Source of the DNA: Toxoplasma gondii ME49 | Taxonomy: Eukaryota > Apicomplexa > Conoidasida > Eucoccidiorida > Sarcocystidae | NCBI RefSeq assembly: GCF_000006565.2 | Contig: NC_031478.1 | Span: 4,426,212 to 4,490,211, forward strand | Direction of reading: 5' to 3' | DNA: 64,000 nucleotides | Shown here: one piece after another, positions 48,067 through 59,436 of the stretch | How the letters are laid out: every line of letters starts with the position of its first letter | How positions within the stretch are numbered: the stretch's first letter is position 1 | The notes under the pieces: model-generated | The model's database searches: none | Told to the model about the DNA's origin: nothing | What the model saw: the letters and a program-made list of their open reading frames with translations, nothing else | Position numbers and translations under genes: made by a program

Positions 48067-49995
48067 TTTGTTGGAAGAGGAACCTGGGAATCTGGAACAA
48101 TCGTAGAACTCAGAAATTGCAGCGACAGGATTCTCGAGAAAGTGTCAGCACCTGTTCCTGAGCCTATTCCCTGTAGAAGCGAGAAACTGAAGCGAGCAAG
48201 CCTTGCCACAAAAATCAGAAGAAGCGTTCTTGTCAGGGGTAACCGAAGCTCGAGAAAAACACAGAGCATGGGGTGGAGCTTACGTTCTCTTTCAACAGAC
48301 AGAATCCCCTCATACACGTTTTGATGTATCCTACGCGGGCGAACAAGCAAGACCCGCAATTGGTCTTTCCTCCTACAGACAAGGATCGGTTTTTACACGC
48401 AGTGCCATCTCGTTAACGTGCCGACCACCAAGCCATCTTGCGCCTTGAGATGCCGGCTTTTTGGTGACTGTTCTGATCCGTTTCTATTTTTTGGCCACTC
48501 TCAAGTGTCGCTCGATTCTGGAAGAAACACTGGAAACCAGCTTCCAAAGAAACACTGCGACTGCAGCTTCTCTGGACCTCGGCTCAACGACTCAATCGAG
48601 CTTTCAGAAGCGTGCTGCCCTGCGTTTACAATCGTTCACTTTTCTTTCGAGGAAGTTGATCAGCGAACAAGGTTTGACACGGCGTACCGAAGCATATCTC
48701 CACATGCACTTAACATAACAAGGGAAAGGCAAGAACATGCAGAATCTCAAACTTCACAGAGAGCCAAATGCTCGCGAGAGTCCTGGGTTCGAAACGCAAG
48801 TGTGTGTGCGTGCTGAAGAATCCGCTCACGAGGATATCACTTTCTGTGACTCAAACCCGCAGGAAGCTGTGGTCGTGCGCCCACTTGTGTGTTTTGCGGA
48901 ACGGAAGCGTCTCAGTGCGGACTTTGCATAGGAAACGGAGGGAGAAGCGATCTCATAAAAACACTGGATAGTGAACCCCCCTCGCACTGTTTCGCAGCTC
49001 GGTCTTGCCCATTTCGAAGCATCGTTTGAAGGATTCTGATATTGCAAGTTCTTTAATACAGAAGGAAACAAAATAAGGGCATCTTATTTCCATGTACCCT
49101 GTACGAGTACAAGCGCCTCAAGTAAAGGCGCGTGATTCCACACCAGTGAGGAACCGACACGCGGAAATTGACGACGACCAAAGATACGTGCGACCTGAGC
49201 TATTTTGCAGAAATGTTCACGCTACGAAACCTCAGAAGGCTCGCTGCATCCTCTTCTTTTGTGAATCTCGAAACACCCAATATCTGACGGGGGTATCCTC
49301 TGCGCTAATTCGACGGTAGACCAGTAACGTAACTTAATCACTACAGACAACCAAGTTCTTTATGACTTCTCCGTGGGATTTAGGTCCACTGTCACTATCA
49401 ACACTCGGACGGTTTTTCATTGACAAGATTTCCTGTTTGGCGACTCGTGTCCACACTACAGAACGCTCTGGCGTCGTTTCATCTACCAATTATATGCTAT
49501 CGTTTTCTAGAAAATGCGTCCTTGGTGGTCGTCGCATGACCACGCGCGCGTTTTGGCTCTACAACAGTACGGTTTGCGAAATTCGCGGTTACTCTTCCAG
49601 GAACTTGACTGCGTTTTTTTTACAGAAAAGCTGGGTCGTCTCATCCGGCCGGCTGCCTTTAAGCGATTTCGAAGAAAAAACTGGACGAGGCACAATCTGA
49701 AACGGTTCGCGCGAGGCAGCAGACCCCCCGCTGTTTCAGTTCGTAGCTGTGTTTGAAGTGACAAACCAATTTCGTTCCTTCCCTCAAATCGGATCGGCGT
49801 ATGCAGACCTCCAAGAGACCTGCGACTCGCAGTCTCTGAGCCTTTCTACACCTCTGCTGTTTTCGGACATCTGAAGGTCGCGCTGGACTGAACACAAACC
49901 AGTTGTTCTCTAACAGCCCACAGCGTTCCCTTCTGGCCCCTGCATCTACACTTTCCTAAGCGTTTTCTGCCTTTTGGGGGGGATCTCTGGTGGCT
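48067..49995. other. Interval between HAD-2SCP-2 promoter and polymerase eta 3' end, no supported gene
   Basis: Short frames on both strands without recognisable domains. The region should hold the HAD-2SCP-2 promoter and the polymerase eta 3' UTR. Confidence 0.5.
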
Positions 49996-52900
49996 CTAAA
50001 AATCGACTCTCCGCTTTTTCGCGAAGAGTTGCCTACGGAGAAAGGCGTCGAGCGTCAGCTGATTTTCTTCCTCGAGCAGCTGCTGCTCTCGACGCATGCG
50101 CTCCCTCACGCGCTGGCTCTGCGACGCCTCGACTTGGGCGACCGCCTGCGAGGCCGTCGAAGGCAAACACTTCGGATTAGTTTCCTTGAAAACGAACGCA
50201 GCCATGTGCTCGTCCAGGTGTACCTGCACCTCTGAGAGCGGCACCAAACTCTTGCACTGGTGACAGAGCACCAGGTCCCCGCGCGGCGACTTCGGCGCGG
50301 CTCGAGCCAAGCTGCATGCAGGCGAGGACGACCGAGCAGAGGCGGGAGAAAGCGAGGGCGAACGGGAGAGCAGCAGCACGGCTTCGTCGCCAGAGCCTGC
50401 TCGCTCTTCCGCCTCGTCCTCGATCGCAACCTCCGAGTCGCTGCTCACAGGAATCGTCTCAGCGTCCCGTTTGTCTTCGTCCGAAACGACAGGCAGAGTT
50501 TCCTGCCATGCGTCCTCTGCGGGCTCCGCCTCGCCGCCCGCGCCACTCGCGTCGTGACTGCGGGGCGGAGACCCGATAACTCCGAGGAGCCCTGGGGAGA
50601 CAACCGCGTTTCGAGGGTGACAGATGGAGACGGCAACAGAACCTCTCTCGGATTCCACCTTCTTTCCGCCGTCGGTCCCGGAGACTCGCGCCTCCTGGCC
50701 GTCACCTCCGTGTTCTCCGTCTTCTTCTCTGCCTTCCAAGGTCCGGTCGCCACTGTCAGCCCGGTGGTCCTCGGCAGAGGAGACAGTCGAGACAAGACAC
50801 ACTTTGTTCGCTTTCGCCTCCTCTTGGGAGGGATCGGAAACGTAGACGACGTCGAGAGAGACGCCTCGCGTGTGGAGGGGCGAGTGCATTTCGGAATCCG
50901 GTTTTGAAGACTCTTCTTTGCTTCTCTCATCTTCCACTGAGGAACAGCTTCCTCTGTCGGCGTATGCTTCGTCTCTTTGAGGACTCTGGACAGGTCTGCG
51001 ACCCTCTCCGTCCTCTCCGTCCTCTTCGGCCTCTCCGTCGTCCCCGGCACCTTTCGCTGCATCTTCGGACTTGCAGTCTCTCTCAGATGTTCGCTCGTTC
51101 CGCCTCGAGAGCCCTTTCGAAGCGTTCGCGGGAAGTGGAGAAGTCGGCAAGAGACGAAAGGAACCCGCAGCCTCGCTTGAGCTTCTGGACTGCTTCCCAG
51201 GAGTCAGTTCCACTGTAGAGACACCTTCGAGTTCGGGTGTTGCCTCTCCCCTTTTCTCCGCCGCCAAGAAGCTGTCGACAACCACGCCCTCAGTCTCCAC
51301 CTCGGCCCGAACGTCACTTCGCCTCGCGTTCTCCGCACCGTCGCCTGCCTCCACTGCTTCGCCTCCACCTGCAGGCTTCACTGAGAAGACATTCGCGCGT
51401 CCCGACACCCGCCTGTCTCCGCCATCTCGCGTGCCTGTGTGGGCCTCGACGCTCTGTTGCTTCGGCACCACCGCGCCGCCTCTGGGCTCTGCGTCCTGGG
51501 CAGCCGCGCCCCGCCGGCGTTTCAGGCGTTCGGAGACGCCAACTTGGAAGAACTGGGTGATTCGCGGAGTCGCCTCGAGCTCCGCATTCTCAAAGTCGGA
51601 TACGGCGAGACCGATTTTGACGCAGGGTGGGAGGCGCGCGCCACACTCGCGCGAAAGCCGCAAAAGAGCCGCCAGAGTCGCTCGCTGAATCTCCTCGAGC
51701 GTCGGAGCAGCGAGCGCCTTCCGCCGAGGCGAGAGCGGACCTGATCGCGAGAGCTGCTGAAACCACGGAGGCCCTGTACGGTAGTACACCGCTGCACAGC
51801 AGAGAACAAGGGACAGAGGGGTGAACACTCTGGAAAAGAAGAAAGCGCGCGCTGCAACAGAGAGAAAGATGACTGCTCGCACTAAACAGACGGAGAAAGA
51901 AGGGTGTCTGTAGTAATGACACGAGACGGTGAGGAGCCCGAAAAGAGAGCGAATGAGAGCAGTCAATCTCGAGTGGCCATACACGTCCGGGAAAACCGAA
52001 GAAGAGATGAAGACGGAAAACACACCAGCATTCTCCGCGCTGAAAAATGCGAAAAGGAGAAACCCCAGCTCCCCGAAAAAAGAAAAAAGGCAAGTGAACC
52101 TCTCCCGTCCACCTTCTTGGTAAAGGGCAAACGAGCATTTGTATGCAGACACACACAGATATATCTAAACGTGTGTATAGATATTTATGCTTTTAGGAAG
52201 GATAGGTTGGAGACAACGGTTTTGTGTTTACACTGTGGTATATGTGTAGGCAGTGGGTTCTATGCACTGTGTGAATTTTGTCCTGTTCAGTTTTTAGTAT
52301 TTCTTTTCAGTTCTCACTGAGAGTCTTGGGAGCCCGTTTGTAGGCAGAGAACTCCTGTTCGGCTCGCCGAAACAGCTCGAGACAGAGGCCAGAGAGCCAA
52401 TCTGCGAGGCCGCCGCGATTCATCGCAAGCTGTACGGGGTCCGCAGCGCCAGGTGGAAAGGCCTTGAAGGCCAGCATGGACTTCACACGCAAATTCGCCT
52501 TCACTCCTTCGCCTTCGAGGTCGCCTCTGAAAAACGAAATAAATCTTTCGCTGCAGACATGTCTCAGTCCCGCAAGTGCTGACTCCTTTCTCTTGCACTC
52601 GCGGCTTCTTGCCAGTTCTCCTTTCTTCGTCATCGCCTCCTCCTTCTTGTCTCTTCCCTCCTCACCGTTCTTCTTCTTTCCCCCTTCTCCGCCGGCTTTC
52701 CTCTCCCTCCGTCTCTTCTCCTCTTTTCTCGTTTCTCCTCTTTTCTCTTTTCACCTCTGTCCTCTTCCGTTCTCTATCCTCTTCTGTCCTCTATCCTCTT
52801 CTGTTCTCTTGTCCTTCATTTCCTCTCTCCTCTCTCTTCGTTTCTCTGCCGTCTTACTTGAGGACGTTGGAGAGACTTTCGGCCTCTTCGCGTCCAAGTT

Positions 52901-55900
52901 TGGCGACGAGGTGGTCGAAGGGGATTTCTCTGAGGTCTTTGACTCTCGGCTTATCTGGAAAGGCTGCGGCGATTCGCCGGCCGCGCTTGCCGCGAAAGCC
53001 TCGCAAGTCTCGCAGCTCCAGAGGGCCGAGGAAGTCCGCCGCCAGCTCGGAAGGGACCAGCACCTGCCGGTCGGGCTTGAACTTTGCAGAAGCTGTCTTT
53101 GCTAAGAACTGCATGCAGAGAAAAGGCGAACGAAGGAAAATTCGCGATGCGGAGGTAGCCAGCAGCCTCTGAGAGATTCTCGCTTGTGCCGAGTCCTCTT
53201 ACGGCGTTCCATGAGAAACGCACCTGAAGGGAACATGGCTGGCGTACAGTTCCGCCGCAACTGATGGCTTTTCAAGTGATGAACTAAACTCGACCCGATG
53301 GACGACTGATGAAGACCGCTGACAATGTAGGATGACCCTATATCCAACAACATTTACGTTTCTCCACGTCGGCCCTGTTTTCGGTGTCATGTGGGGAGGA
53401 CTGCAAGTGCACTTCACACTTTGGTCATGGGAGTCCCCTTTTTCTCTACTCCTCCGTCTCTCGCTTCCGCCTCACTTTGCTTCTTGCGACGGCGCCGCTC
53501 ATGGTAAACTGGGACCGCAGCTTGACGAGGTTTCGCAGGCGGAGGAGAAGGACGCCGCCGACCAGCAGCCACAGAGCCTCCAGAGAGAAGTCGAGTTTTC
53601 GCCTCGTCTCTCCCCCGCAAACGTCGATAAGGAGGTCCACGTCGTCAGGAGGCAGAGGCCCGCCGAAACCGGCAACTCTGCGCGACGCCGCTTCGCCAGC
53701 GACAGAAGAAGACGAAGAACAGGCAGAAAGAGAAGGCGAGAGAGACGAATGGGCAGCAGGGAGGGGAGAAGGATGAGGCGGAAGAGAAGAGGAGGAAGAC
53801 TGAAAAGAGGACGGGGAAGGAGAGGAAGCAGAGGGTGGCGATACGCGAGGACAGACAGAACTTGGAGGTTTCCTGCCGAGTCCATGAAAAGGCATGGCAT
53901 TTCCCGGTAGAGACCGTTGTGGGGTCGCTGGCGGCCCTGTCCGCGGCACGGCTGCGAGGTGTACGTACACCTGGTCGTCGAGGAGCTCCGGGAGAAGAGC
54001 ACCGAGTTCGGCTCTCACCTCTGCTTTTCCCTTCCCGTCGAGCCACTCCCGCAACAGGGCGGCCTGAGAAGTCAAATCGAGGCCGTCAGGTCGACCTCGG
54101 CCTGCCGAGGAAGGAGGCGAAGAGGCGCCGCCGAGTCCGATTCCTTCCCTCCTCCCATCTTCTGTCTCGTTCAGTCGCTCTGTCGAGCAAGAAGGAACGG
54201 AAGAAGAAAGAGAAGAAGGAAAAGAAGATCGATTCAATTCGAGTCTCTGGAAGAAAGGCGAAAGGATGTCCGCCACCTGATTTGAGAGATCGATAAAGAC
54301 CTCGTCAATCGAAGCCCGCTCGACACAGGGATACTGCTCCACAATGATCGACAGAACCTGCAAAAAAAAGGAAACAAATTCACGACCCAATGAAAAAAAA
54401 CCAGGCAGACACAAATGACCCTTCACGCACGGGAGTCTGTACGTGAAAAAACAAGACCTACAACAGACGAAGCTAACGATCCAGTGGTATGTATATCTAC
54501 ATACAACTCTCTCTCTCCATCTACATAACTCTCTCTCTCCATCTACATAACTCTCTCTCTCTCTATATATATATATTTACATACCTGCCTCTCTCTACCT
54601 CTTCCTATATGCCTCTCACGTTTTATATTTATATGCCTATATCCATGTTGCTTTCTCCGAAAGGTTGGGGTCCGTAGAGGGGGTGTACATACACTGCACA
54701 GGGCGCGTACAGAGCGCAGATTTCGATGACTGGGAAGAGTGGGGAGAACAAAGACGCACCTCGTCGGAAGCCAGACGATATCTCTCGAGAGACACTTTGT
54801 CTGTGTCGGGACGGCTGGGTACCTGGGGACAACAGAAGGCAGAGCGGGGAACAACAGACTTTGGAAGATCTGGAGAGCCGAGTGTACAGACAGCGCCGGG
54901 AGAGGCGACCAGAGTGGAGGAGCCCGTTTCGGCAGAGTGACCTGCTCACTCCCCTCCGTCCACTCAAAAAACAGCTTTCGTTCACCTCTTTTCGTCAAGA
55001 GGAAAGAAAAGAAATTACACAGCTAAGGAAACCCTACGCTGTACGTACACCTCCCATGACCAATGTCTCTCCCTTGCCACGTCGACGGATACATACACAA
55101 TTTCAGTACAAACAAACATCTCACAGTATACATATATATCTATATATCTATATATCAAGTTACATATATATATATATATATATATATATGGTTGCAGAAA
55201 TGTGAATGTAGCTGTACATCTTTACATATACGTGTAGGTATGCATGGAAAGAATGAGCGTCGGTAAATAGCAATTTGAATCTTGACAGGCTATGGAGGTT
55301 CTCAGGAGGGCTCCGCTTGACAGTGTCTCTCACGTGAGCGGGGATAGAAGAAGTCGCGCCTTTCTCTCTCCGAGGTGAAAACGCAGGAGAGACAGTTGCC
55401 GATGGCATTTGCTCTTCTCCCTCCTTCCCTCTTCCGAGGCCATGCCGTTCCCCAGACAAGTCTCCGCCGTCCAGACCCTCTCCATTGAGACCGGGAGAGA
55501 CGACAGAAGAACGAGAAAGAGAAGAAGAGGAAGAACAAGCGATAGACGAAGAGGAGGAACAAGGAGAGAGAGAAGAACAAGAGGTCGACGAAGAGGAGGA
55601 ACAAGGAGAGGAAGAACAAGCGATAGACGAAGAGGAGGAACAAGGAGAGAGAGAAGAACAAGAGGTCGACGAAGAGGAGGAACAAGGAGAGGAAGAACAA
55701 GCGATAGACGAAGAGGAGGAACAAGGAGAGAGAGAAGAGGAAGACATGCTGTCGTTGACCACGTGAAGCAGGTCTACATGAATGATGTGGAGATTAGGGA
55801 ATTTCTTCTCGAGCACGGTGCATAAGTCGCCGCGTTTGATGCCGAGCCGGCGAGCGGCGTAGTTGACAGCAATGGCGAGGTTCCACTGAGGCGAGAACGC

Positions 55901-57667
55901 AACAGAAGAAGAGAGTCTGACAGAGAAAAGTAAAGCCACCGGCAGAAGAGAGCAGCAAAGCAGAGACTCCCAGAGGCGCTAGAAGTCGGAACGGAGGCTT
56001 CTGCAACAGCAGAGAAGACGAAAGGAGACAGCAGAATCAACCTCAGAGACACGGAGAGAGCGACACCAACGGCGTCAAGGAAACAGCGCAGTGAAAGGAG
56101 AGAAACGAAAAAGAAAAAGACTCTTTTAAAGGGACTGGACTGCGGGAGAGAGAGCGTCGAACCCTTTCCAGAAAGGGCATTTCGACCGCAAAGAAAATGC
56201 GTATCCAGGTGTACATACAGCCGAGAGTGGCGAGAGCTACCTGGCGCACGACGAGAGGCTCGCTGACTGGGATGCCGAGTCGCCGGTGTTCGACTTGGCA
56301 GTAGAAGCAGTCCTGTGGATAGAGAAAAGAATTTCATGAGAAAAGCCGTTCGCTCGTGAGACAAACACAGAACACAGACGAGGCGGTGCCCGTTGTTCCT
56401 CGATCCAGAAGAAAAACCACGAAACTGTGTCGAGAGATTGAACAAGAGATTGAACAAGAGATTGAACAAGAGATTGAACAGGGAAAGCAATGACCGACGC
56501 CTCGGCCTCGCAAGAAAGGCAACAAAAGCGGTCCTCCTACTTTCGGGCTCCTGAGAGCTGCCAGATTCTCTAGTTCCCCCAGAAACACCCGCATGCGCGT
56601 TCGAGATCTATACACGCACCGAGACCTACAAATACATATATATAAAAACATATGTATATATATATATATAGATATATAGATATATATATTCGCACACACA
56701 CAAGTATATATATATATATATATGTATGTATAAGTATGCATATACATGTACCCATGTATAAACACGTATGTACATGCATGCGCGCATACGAACAGATATA
56801 AATATGCATCTATATGTATTGATAACGTGCATGTATGTGTACGGATAAACTACTCAGCCAGCGACTTTGACTGACGGAGAATTCTGTCTCAGATTCGCGT
56901 GGAAATCCGCGTCTCTCTGCCTCCGACAAGGACGGCTGGAGCAGAGGAGAACAGAGAGGTAGCCCGATGTACACCAGACAGAGCAAGGCACGGAGACAGA
57001 GACAGAGGTAGACAGAAAAGAATAGAAGCAGAGACGAGGAGAGAGAAGCGAGGGAGAGAAGCGAGAGAGAAGAAGAGAAAGAGAAGAGAGGGAAAGAAGA
57101 GAGAGAGGAAAGAAGAGAAGGAGAAGAGAAAGAGGAGAAAAGAAAGAGAAGAAGAGAGAGAGAAGAGAGAGAAGAGAGAGAAGAGAGGGGAAAGAAGAGA
57201 AGGAGAAGAGAAAGAGGAGAAAAGAAAGAGAAGAAGAGAGAGAGAAGAGAGAGAAGAGAGAGAAGAGAGAGAAGAGAGAGAAGAGAGGGGAAAGAAGAGA
57301 AGGAGAAGAGAAAGAGAACAAGAGAGAGAGGAAAGAAGAGAGAGAGGAAGAGAGAGAGAAGAAGTGAGAGAGAAGAGAGAGAGAGAAAAGAGAGAGAAGA
57401 GAGAGAGCAGAGAGGGAAAGAAGAGAGAGAGGAAAGAAGAGAAAGAGAAGAAGAGAGAGAGAAGAGAGAGAGGAAAAAGGAGAAGGAGAGAGAGAGAAGA
57501 AGTTAGAGAGAAGAAGTTAGAGAAAAGAAGAGAGAGAAAAGAGAGAAGAGGGAGACACAGCTTCGTTTGCAGAGAAGCCGAGGCCGGAGACAAAGTCTTC
57601 CACTCACCAGATCGAGGTGGACAACGACAGGAATGGTGCGCCGAGTGTCTCGGGCGCGGGCCAGCAT
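49996..57667 (-). CDS. POLH: DNA polymerase eta, Y-family translesion polymerase
   Basis: Eight exons, high to low, join in phase: 57667-57608, 56312-56241, 55885-55334, 54822-54760, 54357-53476, 53108-52858, 52526-52318 and 51740-49996 (1277 residues, against about 710 in human). The palm carboxylates are visible in VVVHLDLDCFYCQVE and ERASIDEVFIDLS. Other eta-like blocks are WNLAIAVNYAARRLGIKRGD, KVSLERYRLASDE, LLVGGVLLLRLRNLVKLR, the thumb helix-hairpin-helix LELRDLRGFRGKRG, and the little-finger start KGDLEGEGVKANLRVKSM. The C-terminal third is long, acidic and disordered; it contains ITQFFQV, a zinc finger CHQCKSLVPLSEVQVHLDEH that fits the UBZ pattern C-x2-C-x11-H-x3-H with the conserved Asp, a PIP-like QLTLDAFL and a terminal KKRR nuclear signal. 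Two low-complexity insertions interrupt the catalytic region (55750-55340 and about 54250-53640). It bypasses UV lesions using ubiquitylated PCNA in other eukaryotes. Confidence 0.94.
53958..53971. repeat. Perfect 14-bp palindrome GGTGTACGTACACC in polymerase eta coding sequence
   Basis: The word encodes the residues VYVH on the - strand. Related TGTACGTACA or GTGTACATACAC words occur at 36796, 54683 and 55040. Whether these are protein-binding sites or a sequence bias is unknown. Confidence 0.6.
54505..54565. repeat. 22-bp tandem repeat rich in CT, polymerase eta intron
   Basis: The unit AACTCTCTCTCTCCATCTAC plus AT is repeated about two and a half times and passes into a CT run and (TA)n. 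It lies between exon ends 54760 and 54357. Confidence 0.75.
55162..55190. repeat. (TA)n microsatellite in polymerase eta intron 3
   Basis: About 14 TA units lie between exon ends 55334 and 54822. Confidence 0.9.
55540..55742 (-). repeat. POLH: 81-bp coding minisatellite in polymerase eta exon 3
   Basis: The word CGATAGACGAAGAGG recurs at exactly 81-bp spacing (55540, 55621, 55702), giving two full copies and a half copy. The unit is 27 codons, so copy-number change keeps the frame. On the coding strand it specifies a Ser/Cys-rich peptide with repeats of SSSSSIACSSSPC and SSSSSTSCSSLSPC. Confidence 0.92.
56432..56480. repeat. 12-bp tandem repeat, four copies, polymerase eta intron 1
   Basis: GAGATTGAACAA is repeated four times with no interruption, the last copy slightly changed. 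It is intronic. Confidence 0.9.
56637..56724. repeat. (TA)n / TATG-rich tract in polymerase eta intron 1
   Basis: Two long (TA)n runs separated by a short unique stretch. Confidence 0.85.
57040..57560. repeat. Purine-only-biased (GA)n tract in polymerase eta intron 1
   Basis: About 520 bp on the + strand are almost entirely A and G (GAGAGAAGAAGAGAAAG-type), with internal near-duplicate blocks of about 100 bp. On the transcribed RNA of polymerase eta this is a very long pyrimidine tract inside the 1.3-kb first intron, just downstream of exon 1. Confidence 0.9.
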
Positions 57668-57729
57668 CTTGCGGCTCGCAGAGGGCGCGAAAAAAACCAG
57701 CAGAGAAATCGGAACGGGCGGGCAGAAAG

Positions 57730-57845
57730 AAAGGAAAAACGAAAAAAATCAGGAAAAACGAAAAAAATCGGATAAAACGAGAAAAATCAGGAAAAACGAA
57801 AAAAATCGGATAAAACGAGAAAAATCAGGAAAAACGGAAAGAGGC
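57730..57845. repeat. 38-bp A-rich tandem repeat upstream of polymerase eta
   Basis: The word CGGATAAAACGAGAAAAATC recurs at 57769 and 57807, a 38-bp period, with partial copies on each side. It is just upstream of the polymerase eta start codon, so it lies in the promoter or 5' UTR. Confidence 0.85.
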
Positions 57846-59326
57846 AGAAAAAGGGAGGAGAGAAAAAAGAAGCAGAAAGAAAACAGTAAAAGAGAGAAGA
57901 CGAGGACGGGGGAAGAGAAGAAATAAGGCGATGGAGAGAGGAGAAAAGGAGAGCAGAGAAGAGGAGTCGCGCGCAAAACATAGGAAGAGAGAGCTAGAGT
58001 AATAACGCGCGCATGAAAGAGACAAAGACAAGTTGAACATGGAAATCGTGATTCAGAAGAACGCGACAGAGGTGAGAAGTCAAGAAGAAAACGAGTTGCC
58101 AGTGAATGCGGATTGTCTCGATCTCGAACCTCTGTCAGACGTCTACCGGAGAAGCTTGGCGTCTGCAGCTTCTCTGCTCTAAAAAAATAAAAGGGAGACA
58201 CGAGACATGCATTCAGATGGTCTCTGTGTGCAACTGTCTGAAGATCGACAGACAGGCTGCGTTCATGAGCGAACTTCTGCATCTTTTTCTCGCAGCTCCA
58301 TCTCGAGGCATACACATCCGCATGCAGAGAGACGCACATGCAGGCATAGGCATTTGAATGCAGGTTTTAGAAGCTTTGGAAATGTTCGCACAAAACGGCG
58401 TTTCACCAGACATCAGCAGGCAGGCACAACGCCAGACAGCAGAGTGTCGTCGAGCAGTCGGCGCGTCTGCTTCAGTCCTTGTCTCTGCTTCCGCGCGGTT
58501 TTTGCGAGCGTCGCGGAGAGAGGAATCACCGTTGCGCGAGAGGACTCACAGAGGCGGAGGCTCGAGGGAGACAGACGCTCCCTGCGAAAGAGAAAGGAAA
58601 AGCCGAGGAGAGCGGAGTTTCGGTGTCGTGACAGCCGAGCGAAAGACGAGGGGTGGAGATACAAATCCGCGTTCGTGTCTTGCGCGTTTGCATGCGCGTT
58701 TCTTTGCGCGTTTGCATGCGACTTGTGGCGTTCGACGCCTCTTTCCTGAAGAGCTCGTTTTCGCCAGTTCGTCGCCCCCTAAACAGTTCGCAACACTGAA
58801 ATAGAAGACAGTTCACACAGGAGTAGTGTCTTGCGTCCGAGAGCAGCGAGACTGGCTCAAGCTCCAGCAGGTTTCCAAAGAATCTGCATGCACATTCGGG
58901 AGGGCGCAGCCACAGCTTTTCGTCGGCGACGCCGTCATCTCCTCTACCGCTTCTCGAGCAAGAAGCAAGACAGTGTTTTCTTCTCGCGTTTTCTCCCCAG
59001 TTTCTGATGCTTCCTCGCAGCCTCCGGAGAAGCGAAGTTCCCCGCGGTTTCAAGGAAGCAGCAGAGAAACTCCCGGTCTCGGTCGTCTTCAACGGAAAAC
59101 CGCTTCCGCCGCAGAGCCGCGAATGTCCGTTTGGCGTACAGCCTGCGGATCCTGGCCGCAAATCCTTGTCAGCTTCTTCTCTCGACACTGCTAATCGATC
59201 GAGCCGTCTGCGTCGAGCCTGCGCTTTGTCTGTTTAGCGGGCATGTCCGCGGCGTAGTCGAAGATCTGCACTCCTCTGCTTTCAGAGCACACCGGTAAAA
59301 GACAAGGTCTGCGCGGAACAGACTCA

Positions 59327-59436
59327 TATATGTATATGTATACTCAAGACTCATATATATATATATATGTATATACTGAAGACTCATATATCTATGTATA
59401 TACTGAAGACATATACATATATATATATATATGTAT
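59327..59436. repeat. TA-rich tandem array with ATACTGAAGAC(TCATATAT) units
   Basis: Three to four diverged copies of a unit of about 35 bp contain a CTGAAGACTCATATAT core and variable (TA)n. It lies in the interval between polymerase eta and RMI1. Confidence 0.8.

Noticed and set aside
49362..49700. + strand frame of 112 codons between HAD-2SCP-2 and polymerase eta
   Set aside because: It has no signal peptide, domain or splice context and is probably UTR or spacer.
56899..57813. + strand frame of 304 codons made of Lys, Arg and Glu, and the matching - strand Ser/Leu/Phe frame
   Set aside because: Both are translations of the purine tract in polymerase eta intron 1, not genes.
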